The notes below the pieces were generated by a model that searched no databases, was not told the DNA's origin, and was given only the letters and a program-made list of their open reading frames with translations. A DNA stretch of 64,000 nucleotides, taken from the NCBI GenBank assembly GCA_016946835.1, contig JACVTC010000063.1, positions 626,001 through 690,000 of the forward strand, in the 5' to 3' direction. Below, one piece after another: positions 1 through 8,776 of this stretch; positions within the stretch are counted from its first letter, which is position 1; every line of letters starts with the position of its first letter. The stretch is from Neocallimastix lanati (nom. inval.) (Eukaryota; Neocallimastigomycota; Neocallimastigomycetes; Neocallimastigales; Neocallimastigaceae). Both the position numbers and the translations under genes were made by a program.

Positions 1-390
1 TTAATAAATACTAATTTAAAGATAACAATATAAAATATAATTTTAATATATAAAGTAATAGAATAATACATATATAATATAAGATAATAAAAATATATAA
101 AATAATATAATTAATAAAAAACAATTTTTATAAATAATATTCAACTATATTAATTAATATAAAAAGGGATAATGTTAATTAATATGTAATACAATATTAA
201 TCAATTAATATATTAGGGGTTCAATAATGTATAAAAGGGATAATATTAATTAATATGTAATACAATATTAATTTGGTTATGGGTTATGAACGGTACAAGG
301 ATTTAAGGAGTACAAATTATATTTATAATTAAATTGTTATTTTTGTAGTATTAAATATAAATTAATTTGTATCAAATCCTTGACAATTTC
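1..390. other. AT-rich left flank with short duplications
   Basis: No intact gene is visible. A segment of about 43 bp starting near 159 is repeated near 230 (both contain AAAAGGGATAATRTTAATTA). The stretch 297-382 is an imperfect inverted repeat with ends CAAGGATTT and AAATCCTTG. The last 20 or so bases, read on the minus strand, continue the M13 peptidase pseudogene beyond its GHEI motif (codons for GFDTN in a shifted frame, then a stop). Positions 386-390 (ATTTC) are the left target-site duplication of Ty3-1. Confidence 0.6.
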
Positions 391-1125
391 TGTCAAAATT
401 ACAACTGAATTAAATTTCAATTTCAATTAATTTCAATTAAAATTATTAAAAACAAAATAATTAATAAAAATTTATAATTCATTAATTATTCTTTAAAATT
501 TATTTATTTTATAATATTATAAGTTATTTGATCATCTTAGGACCAGCTTAGGCCTACTGATTCTAATGATATCATATTAAACTTAAATATTATTAATAAA
601 TAAAATATTTATTAACATGAATCATTTGGTCATGTCATCCTTGATTCATAAATTAATGTTTATGTATTAATTTATGTTATATTGATTTAATTAATTATTA
701 ATTATTAATTACTATATTAAATATTTAAATTTAATATTATATTATATATATTAGCTAATATATTAGATTAAAAAATATAATTTATTTATATTAAACATAT
801 TCTTATACTAAATATTATTATTATCAACTTTATATTATTATTATCAATATTCTCAAACCTACAAAGTATAAAAAGAAAATTCAAATTTATCTTTTTGTCC
901 TTTGTAAGGTTATAGTTAACCTATTATAATATAACTATATATTTTTATTAATAAATAAAAATTTTTATCATATCAAACCAATTATTAGTTTTAATTAAGT
1001 GTTAAATTAACAAATTTAACTTTATAACTCTTTTATTTTAGTAATTTACTTATATCTATATAGTTATATTATATAGATATATCAACCTGATTCCTCGTTA
1101 AATTCAACCTGTTTACTTTTTAACA
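391..1125 (+). repeat. Ty3-1 5' LTR
   Basis: 735 bp with TG...CA ends, repeated at 6686-7420. It contains a TATA box (TATAAAAA, 867-874). About 37 bp downstream lies GTAAGGTTAT (904-913), the exact reverse complement of the primer-binding site. By analogy with Tf1-type elements, the transcript is expected to start at or just before this sequence. Confidence 0.96.
867..874 (+). promoter_or_regulatory. Ty3-1 LTR TATA box
   Basis: TATAAAAA lies 37 bp upstream of the self-complementary seed at 904. That spacing is compatible with RNA starting around 897-904. Inference from spacing only. Confidence 0.6.
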
Positions 1126-1135
1126 ATAACCTTAC
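1126..1135 (+). promoter_or_regulatory. Ty3-1 self-priming primer-binding site
   Basis: ATAACCTTAC begins on the first base after the 5' LTR and does not start with TGG, as a site for a tRNA 3' end would. It is the exact reverse complement of 904-913 inside the LTR, near the predicted RNA 5' end. Tf1 and related Ty3 elements prime minus-strand DNA from their own folded-back mRNA 5' end, and this layout matches. Confidence 0.75.
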
Positions 1136-1159
1136 CTTAGAAAAGAGAATCACCTTGAT

Positions 1160-2236
1160 ATGTCCCTTTATAATAACGTGTGGGCAAACTCCTATCCTGA
1201 CTTTGCTCCTATGTCGGAAGTAAATAAGCTAAGAACAGACGCTCAGATTACTGTCTCTGAACTGGCAAAAGATGCAGAAGTTACATTCTTATCAAGAGAA
1301 GATTTTAATAAATATAATGAAGATCTTCAAAAGAAACTTTTTACTTTAAATAGGGATAACAAGAATATCATAAAACAACTTTCTTCTATTACCAGCATTT
1401 TAAATCAGAAATTCGATTTTATTCCTAATGTTAATGCTTCTCAAAATCAAGATGATAACGCTTCTATATCAACAAGAAGAGAGGCAGACAATGATGTAAT
1501 AATGAGGAATACTATTCCCAATACACTTCAAGAAGTCCCAGAACCTGGATTTTTCACTGGGGATACTAAGGAAACCGATCTCTTTTGTCAGCTCTGTGAA
1601 GATACTTTTAAGACTTATCCTAACTGTGAATCTACTATGGATGTAAAAATTAATTATGTTAAGTCACGCTTAAGAGATGGTGCTCGTAATTGGTATTATG
1701 CCAAATATAAAGATAGAAGTCCAGCAACATTAGAAGAATTGATTAAAGAATTAAGGAAAGCTTTTAATAATGTTGCCAGTAAGAAATTAGCCATGATCCA
1801 ACTCGCAAAAATTTCTCACACATTTGGGAAAATTAATGATTATATTGATGAATTTCGAACCCTTACAACATGTTTGAATTGGAATGAAGAAGCTTTAGTT
1901 TTATTCTTTTATAATGGATTGCACCCAAGGTTCCAGGAAGAAATAGAAAAAATGGATGAATTTCCTTCTGATCTTAGTACTATTTATACTAGATGTATTC
2001 TTTACGAAAATTCCTTGAAATCTAAAGGTCAATTAAAATCTAATGGTAATAAAAATTTAAAGAAAAAGCCTTCTAATGTCCACAATAACAACAACAACAA
2101 TAATAATAAATATAATAATAATAATTATAACAAATATTATAATAATAATTATAATAAAGTCCATAATAATAATAACTTTAATAAAATTAATAATAACAGT
2201 AATAATAGTACAAATAATAATAATTCAAAAAACTAA
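1160..2236 (+). CDS. Ty3-1 Gag polyprotein
   Basis: The predicted structural protein (358 aa) of the Ty3-1 virus-like particle. The ATG at 1160 is the first in the leader, 34 bp after the LTR. The N-terminal third is charged and possibly coiled. Residues about 130-275 look like a retrotransposon Gag capsid domain, with conserved aromatics such as ARNWYY. The C-terminal 70 or so residues are an Asn/Lys/Tyr-rich tail. There is no CCHC zinc knuckle, so RNA binding probably relies on the basic Asn-rich tail. The stop codon directly follows the slippery heptamer AAAAAAC, so most ribosomes should end here and a minority continue into pol. Confidence 0.93.
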   Translation: MSLYNNVWANSYPDFAPMSEVNKLRTDAQITVSELAKDAEVTFLSREDFNKYNEDLQKKLFTLNRDNKNIIKQLSSITSILNQKFDFIPNVNASQNQDDNASISTRREADNDVIMRNTIPNTLQEVPEPGFFTGDTKETDLFCQLCEDTFKTYPNCESTMDVKINYVKSRLRDGARNWYYAKYKDRSPATLEELIKELRKAFNNVASKKLAMIQLAKISHTFGKINDYIDEFRTLTTCLNWNEEALVLFFYNGLHPRFQEEIEKMDEFPSDLSTIYTRCILYENSLKSKGQLKSNGNKNLKKKPSNVHNNNNNNNNKYNNNNYNKYYNNNYNKVHNNNNFNKINNNSNNSTNNNNSKN

Positions 2237-5200
2237 ATGAAGGACTTCACTCGGAGTCCAATTCATCAAAAAATGTAAAAACAATTTATTATAACTTTCC
2301 TTCATTTGATAACATCACAACCCAAAAACTACCTTCAACTTTTCTTTTATTCCATTGCTACATTCCAACAAGACTACCAATTAATAATAATAAATTAAAA
2401 ATTAAAAATAACCAAAAAATTACATCTGAATCTATGCTAGATTCTGGATCATTTTGTAATTTTATTACAAAAAATTTAGTTCAAAAACTAAATTTAAAAA
2501 TTTATAATTTAAAAAATAAAATTTCAGTCAAAGGTATATCTGGTTCTACTACTAAGATAGATCAGTACGTTTGGCTAAAATTTCAAATAAAAATACAAAA
2601 GAATAAAAAATTTTATTTTAAAAATTACAATGAAAAATTTCTAATAACAAATTGCATACCAACTGATCTACTTTTTGGTAATCAATTCATGCGAAAATTC
2701 AAAATTCACTATAATTATGATAAGAATATATTATATTCTTACTTAAATTATTATTTTTCAAATAAAAATAACAAAAATCCTAATAAATATTGCAAAAACA
2801 ATTTATATCTACAGTCGATGAAAAATAAAATTTTAAAAAATTATTTACTTTTTAATAAATCAATAAAAAAATTTAATTATAAAAATTTTTCAAAAAATTT
2901 AAAAAAATTTGATCAGAAGTTTAATTATAATAAAAAATTTTTTAATAAAAAACTTAATAACCTTAACCTTAATAAATTTTCAAAATTTTGTGATAAATTT
3001 AATTATAAAAAATTTTTTAATAAAAATCATTATTTTATTAATAAATATAAATATTATTTCAAAAAACAAAATAAATATTTAAAAAACAATTTTAATTTAA
3101 ACAATGACTATAATTACAATTTTTTAATATATTCCTTCTTATCAAATAAAGAAATTAATAAAAATGACAATGAAGATCCAAATATTGAAGATATTCCGCC
3201 TCAATATCGCGATCTATTTATTGTTTTTAGTAAAGCCGAAGCCGATAAACTTCCCCCACATCGTTTAACCGACTGCAAAATAGTGCTGGAGAAGGACGCT
3301 TCCCTTCACTATGGTCCAATCTATCCCTTAACCGAAGAGGAAAATAAAGTTTTGAAAGAATATATAAAAGAAAACCTAAAAAAAGGATTTATTAGACCAT
3401 CTGAATCACCTGCAGGTTATCCAGTTCTATTCCAAAAGAAAAAAGATGGTACACTTCGGTTATGCGTAGACTATAGGAAGTTAAACGCTGTTACTATAAG
3501 AAACTCGTACCCCATACCTCTTATTAATGAAATTATTGAAAAGGTTAAAGGAGCAAAGTATTTTACAAAATTAGATTTACGTTCAGCCTATAATTTAATC
3601 CGTATTAAGGAAGGGGATGAATACAAGACAGCTTTCAGAACTAAATATGGTCACTATGAATACTTAGTTATGCCATTTGGTTTAAAAAACGCACCAGCTA
3701 CTTTTCAATCGTTTATTAATTCGGTACTAAGACCATATTTAGAAAAAAGTGTTATTCTTTATTTAGACGATATTTTAATCTACTCCAAAGATTTAAAAGA
3801 ACATCATAAACAAGTTAGGGAGGTTTTGCAAGCATTAATTAATAATAACTTATATGCAAAATTAGAAAAATGCGAATTTGATAAAGAGAAAGTTGAATTC
3901 CTTGGATATGTATTATCAGGTCAAGGTGTCACTACCGATCCGAAGAAAATAGAATCAATTAAAGACTGGCCTCAACCAAATAACTTAAAGGACGTACAGA
4001 GGTTTTTAGGTCTTTGCAATTATTATAGAAGATTTGTTAAAGATTTTGCAAAAATTGCAAAACCTTTACATAATTTAACCAGAAAAAATATTAAATTTAA
4101 TTGGAATAACAAATGTGAAGAATCATTCTCAGAATTAAAGAAAAGATTAACCAGTTCTCCAGTTTTATTCCATCCGGATAATAATAAACCATTTATTGTT
4201 GAATGTGATGCAAGTAACTTTGCCCTTGGTGCTGTTTTATCACAAAAGGATGATAATAATAAATTACATCCAGTTGCATATTTCTCAAGAAGCTTACAAG
4301 GTGCAGAAATTAATTATACTATTACAGACAAGGAGTTGTTAGCTATTAGAGAAGCCTTTTTGGCATGGAGACATTTATTACTTGGTGCGAAATACAAAGT
4401 AACTGTTTATACTGATCATAGGAACTTATTATATACCCTTGGTGGTAAAATTGGTAATCAAAGGCAACATAGATGGCATATGTTCTTCCAAGAATATAAT
4501 TTTGAATTAATTTATAGACAAGGTTCCAATAATGGAAAACCTGATTCTCTTTCAAGAAGACCAGATTATATAAAAAATAATGAAGAAACTAAAACCGAAA
4601 ATATTCTTGACATAAAAAATGTAAAGGAAGTTCCATGTTTTATTGGTGTTGTTAGCGATCTTTTAGAAAGAATTATAGAAGCTACAAAAACAGATGCCAC
4701 AGCTGATGATATTAGACTCTATTTTAGCCCACAGAATATTAAAAATGATATGTCCTATAAACCCTTTAGGAAAATGAATAAGTTCAAAATAAAGGATAAT
4801 ATTATATTATATAATAATTTAATTTATATTCCTGAAATTTTAAGATTAGAAATCTTAACTAAATATCATGAAAAGCCTTCCGCTGGTCATCTTGGAATTA
4901 AAAGAACTCTTGAATTAATTACAAGAAACTTTTGGTGGCCCAAAATGCAAGATGATGTTATAAAATTTGTCAATTCCTGTGAATGTTGTGCAAGAAACAA
5001 AATTAATAGACATAGGAAATATGGCTTTCTACAACCGTTGGAAACACCTGATAGACCTTGGAAATCTATAGAAGTTGACTTTTTATGTGGCCTCCCGGAT
5101 TCAAAGGGATATACGGTAATAATGGTTGTAGTGGATCGTTTCTCTAAAATGATTCACTTAATACCTTTCAAACAAATTCCTGATGCAAAACAAACTGCCA

Positions 5201-6123
5201 AAGCATTTATGAATAATGTTTATAAATTACATGGCCTTCCTTATGATATGTATACAGATAGAGGTCCTCAGTTTACAAGTGCACTTTGGAAAGAATTCAT
5301 GAAATTACTTAATATTAAATCCAAATTAGCTACAACAGATCATCATGAGACTGTTGGTCAAGTTGAGAGATGTAACTCCTTTATTGAACAGTATTTAAGA
5401 GCTTATTCAAGATCTTATTATCACGACGATTGGATTAATTGGATCTATCTTGCAGAGTTCGCTTATAATAATTCAGTCAATGAATCTACAAAAGAAACAC
5501 CTTTCTTTATTAACTATGGATTTCATCCATCTATGGACGAATATTTCTTACTACCCCAAGTTGATACTAATAGTAAATTTATTAAAAATGTAAGTACAAG
5601 TTTTAATCATATTAAAGATGTCTTATTAAGATCTAAAGAATTATATAAAAATTATGCGGATAAGAAAAGGATGCCACCTCCTGTAATAAAAGAAGGTGAC
5701 TTGGTTTGGATTCAAGCACCTCCTTCCTTAAATATTGAAGATTGTTCTAAACTCGCTCCTTGCAAATATGGACCTTACAAGGTAATCGATGTTTTAGAGA
5801 ATAATAATTATAAAATTGATCTTAAAAAGTCACCTTTTCCAAAACATCATCCAATCTTTCATATCTCTGAATTGGAACCTTATGTCCCAACTCCGCAAAA
5901 GTTTTTAAATAGAAGTTCGCACAATGAATCCATTAATGATATTATTGAAATTTCTGGATTTAGGACAAACTACAAGAAAAACTGCTACGAATATAGAGTT
6001 AGATACAAATATAAAAGTTCAAGTAATTGGGTGCCTTCTTATGAAGTTGAAAATAATCCAAGGAATCAAAGAATATATCAAGAATATTTAAAGAATAATA
6101 GAAAATTCACTTCTCTTTCTTAT

Positions 6124-6129
<6 letters not shown>
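2224..6129 (+). CDS. Ty3-1 Pol polyprotein (PR-RT-RH-IN)
   Basis: The replication enzymes of Ty3-1, probably made by -1 frameshifting from gag. The frame is open from 2224, and its first ATG is at 2434. Numbering from that ATG: aspartic protease LDSGS at 2-6; a 110-residue Lys/Asn/Phe/Tyr-rich linker of low complexity; reverse transcriptase with YLDD at 443-446; RNase H with DAS near 592; integrase with an HHCC zinc domain (H near 812, CECC near 855) and catalytic D882, D942, E978 (35 residues between the last two, the D-35-E spacing). The C-terminus (about 1168-1215) resembles a divergent chromodomain (YEYRVRYKYKSSSNWVPSYEV). No stop interrupts it, so it should be functional. Confidence 0.95.
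2227..2266 (+). promoter_or_regulatory. programmed -1 frameshift signal between Ty3-1 gag and pol
   Basis: In the gag frame the sequence reads tcA AAA AAC TAA, so 2227-2233 is a canonical X XXY YYZ heptamer (A AAA AAC) followed at once by the gag stop. Eight bases further on, GGACT (2242-2246) pairs with AGTCC (2255-2259) around an 8-nt loop. The stem can extend with ATGAA (2237-2241) and TTCAT (2262-2266) across a 2-nt bulge. The pol frame is open from 2224, exactly the overlap a -1 slip needs. Confidence 0.85.
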
Positions 6130-6166
<37 letters not shown>

Positions 6167-6685
6167 ATTATACTTAAGCTATAAATAGTATATTAAATAA
6201 TAATATTTCAAAATTAAATTAGTTAATTTAAAATTTTACATTTCAAAATTTCAAAAATTTTTAAAAAATCGAAATTTAATAATACTTTATTTATTTTTAC
6301 ATTATTATATTCATTAAATTATAAATTTTCATTATATTTAAAAATTTTCAATTTAATGCATAAAATTAAGATGAAATTTCAATTTCAATTTCATAATTTC
6401 AATTTTACATTTTTTCAACGAAATTTTTAATAAAATTCACACCATTATATTTCTCGATATTTAATTTTATAACAAAATTTTAATTTCAGTAAATTTTGAC
6501 AATTTCGAAATTTCCATGAAATGGCCACTTGTAATGTGTTCTTTAAAGGACTCATGTGACCTTTTTACTTCAAAAAAAAAAAAAAAAAAAAAAAATTTTT
6601 AAAATATACAATTTTATAAATATAATAATTTCTTTATGTAACGTTACACAAAATCGTCTGGAATCCGATTTTTGTGGAAGGGCGT
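6128..6685 (+). other. Ty3-1 3' untranslated region with poly(A) tracts, hairpin and purine tract
   Basis: An A-run of about 37 starts at the pol stop, and a second run of 22 or so lies near 6574-6595. The sequence AATCG-TCTGGAATC-CGATT at 6652-6670 can form a hairpin. It is followed by 15 bases (6671-6685) containing GTGGAAGGG, the likely plus-strand primer region, flush with the 3' LTR. Confidence 0.7.
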
Positions 6686-7420
6686 TGTCAAAATTACAAC
6701 TGAATTAAATTTCAATTTCAATTAATTTCAATTAAAATTATTAAAAACAAAATAATTAATAAAAATTTATAATTCATTAATTATTCTTTAAAATTTATTT
6801 ATTTTATAATATTATAAGTTATTTGATCATCTTAGGACCAGCTTAGGCCTACTGATTCTAATGATATCATATTAAACTTAAATATTATTAATAAATAAAA
6901 TATTTATTAACATGAATCATTTGGTCATGTCATCCTTGATTCATAAATTAATGTTTATGTATTAATTTATGTTATATTGATTTAATTAATTATTAATTAT
7001 TAATTACTATATTAAATATTTAAATTTAATATTATATTATATATATTAGCTAATATATTAGATTAAAAAATATAATTTATTTATATTAAACATATTCTTA
7101 TACTAAATATTATTATTATCAACTTTATATTATTATTATCAATATTCTCAAACCTACAAAGTATAAAAAGAAAATTCAAATTTATCTTTTTGTCCTTTGT
7201 AAGGTTATAGTTAACCTATTATAATATAACTATATATTTTTATTAATAAATAAAAATTTTTATCATATCAAACCAATTATTAGTTTTAATTAAGTGTTAA
7301 ATTAACAAATTTAACTTTATAACTCTTTTATTTTAGTAATTTACTTATATCTATATAGTTATATTATATAGATATATCAACCTGATTCCTCGTTAAATTC
7401 AACCTGTTTACTTTTTAACA
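6686..7420 (+). repeat. Ty3-1 3' LTR
   Basis: 735 bp, matching 391-1125 along its whole length as far as I compared it. It ends TAACA and is followed by the ATTTC target-site duplication at 7421-7425. Confidence 0.96.
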
Positions 7421-7466
7421 ATTTCATGTCCAATAGTTTTTCCAAGTCCGTCATAATTTAAATAAC
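7421..7466 (-). pseudogene. M13 peptidase pseudogene fragment between two Ty3 insertions
   Basis: Read on the minus strand, these 46 bp encode LNYDGLGKTIGHE. This is the conserved NYGG-x-G-x-VIGHE block of M13 (neprilysin/PepO-type) metallopeptidases, whose HExxH motif binds the catalytic zinc. It joins the pseudogene part at 13731-15467 once Ty3-2 (7467-13730, with one TSD copy) is removed, and the left flank of Ty3-1 at position 390 once Ty3-1 is removed. Confidence 0.85.
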
Positions 7467-7979
7467 TGTAACGAATCTTAAAAATAATTAACTTGTCTTA
7501 GTTGTTAGTAACTAAGTCACCGATTTGAACTTCTCGAGTTCAAATCCGCATAATTTCTTTTTATAAAAAATTTATTTTAAAAATTCTTATCTTATCAAAA
7601 ATTATTTTAAAAAGTTCTTATCTTATCAAAAAAAAAAATTTTTTTTATCAAAAGTTTTATCAAATTATCTTAATTGGTTTAAAATTACATCATAAAAAAT
7701 TTCTTTTGAAAATTTTTGTATAAATACGAGTGAATTTTTCTTCAAAAAATTTTTTTAAATAATCGTGTTTTTTATTAATTATTTAATAAGTAATTTAATT
7801 ACAAATTTTTAATTAATAAATAAAAAAAAAAAAAATAATAAATAAAAATAAAAATAAATTTTAACTTTAAAAAAATAATAAATTCTTTTTTCTTAAAAAA
7901 CTATTTACTTATTATTTATTTTTTTATACAAACCTAGTGGTGTTAATTATTTTGGGTTACGCCCCGAATTCACGTTACA
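7467..7979 (+). repeat. Ty3-2 5' LTR
   Basis: Starts TGTAACGAATC and ends CACGTTACA, repeated at 13219-13730. A TATA box (TATAAATA, 7719-7726) lies about 46 bp upstream of GTGTTTTTTAT (7765-7775), the reverse complement of the primer-binding site. Confidence 0.96.
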
Positions 7980-7990
7980 ATAAAAAACAC
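7980..7990 (+). promoter_or_regulatory. Ty3-2 self-priming primer-binding site
   Basis: ATAAAAAACAC follows the LTR directly and is the exact reverse complement of 7765-7775 within the LTR, downstream of its TATA box. It does not begin with TGG. This is the same arrangement as in Ty3-1 and Ty3-3, with different sequences. Confidence 0.65.
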
Positions 7991-8029
7991 CACTGAAAAG
8001 AACCACTACCTTTGTATAAATTCTTTCTT

Positions 8030-8395
8030 TTGGTTTCTACCTTTCAAGATTTACTTCTGGTTTCTACCCTTCAAGATATACTTTTGGTCTCTACCATTCA
8101 AGATATACTTTTGGTTTCTACACTTCAAGATATACTTTTGGTCTCTACCATTCAAGATATACTTTTGGTTTCTACACTTCAAGATATACTTTTGGTTTCT
8201 ACCCTTCAAGATATACTTTTGGTTTCTACCCTATCAAGATATTCTTTTGGTTTCTACCCTTCAAGATACACTTTTGGTTTCTACCTTTCAAGATATACTT
8301 TTGGTTTCTACCCTTCAAGAAATACTTTTGGTTTTTACCTTTCTTTGATTTCAAGATATACTTTGGTTTCTACCTTTCAAGTTTTACCTTTAGTT
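8030..8395 (+). repeat. 27-bp minisatellite in the Ty3-2 leader
   Basis: About 13 imperfect copies of a unit containing TTCAAGATATACTTTTGG and TTTCTACC. The unit is 27 bp, nine codons, so one frame stays open (8012-8467) and would encode repeats of STLQDILLV. The later copies shift frame. I see no initiation context or domain, so an RNA or spacer role in the leader is as likely as a small protein. Confidence 0.8.
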
Positions 8396-8776
8396 ACTAC
8401 TTTGAATTCTTACTTTAGGCTCCTATATTTTTGCATCATTCAGTGTTTCACTGTGCTTCAATTTTGAATTTCTACCTTTGATCTTTACTTTTTGTATTTA
8501 CTTCTTGTTTTTACTGTTTTGAGTCTTTTCTACCTTTTAGTATTATCCTCTCTATTGGTATCTCTACAACTACTTTGGTGAACTTCTATTCAGATATATT
8601 CCCTTGGTTTCCAAATTACTCCAGGACTTAATTCTACTATTTGATTTCTTACTACTAGTAAACCTTGTGTTTTAAAGCAATCCTAAATATCCATAAAATA
8701 TAAAATTTAGGTTTAGTCTAACAAAATTTATAATCGTATTCAAATTTTGATAAAATTCTTAAAAATTTAATTTAAA

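Larger units (their letters stand above)
391..7420 (+). mobile_element. Ty3-1: complete Ty3/gypsy LTR retrotransposon
   Basis: A full-length element bounded by two 735-bp direct LTRs that start TGTCA and end TAACA. It is flanked by the 5-bp duplication ATTTC at 386-390 and 7421-7425. Order: LTR, PBS, gag, -1 frameshift signal, protease, reverse transcriptase, RNase H, integrase, chromodomain-like tail, purine tract, LTR. The LTRs look identical wherever I compared them and both ORFs are open, so the insertion is probably young and may be active. It landed inside the M13 pseudogene, in the zinc-motif codons. Confidence 0.97.

Noticed and set aside
7986-7994. AACACCACT near the Ty3-2 LTR pairing with AGTGGTGTT in the LTR (7936-7944) as the primer site
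   Set aside because: It is displaced six bases from the LTR edge and lies far from the TATA box. The flush 11-nt match to 7765-7775 is a better primer candidate.
8012-8467. 151-codon frame in the Ty3-2 leader as a protein gene
   Set aside because: It is produced by the 27-bp minisatellite, changes repeat phase midway and has no recognisable domain. Kept as a repeat and a finding, not as a CDS.
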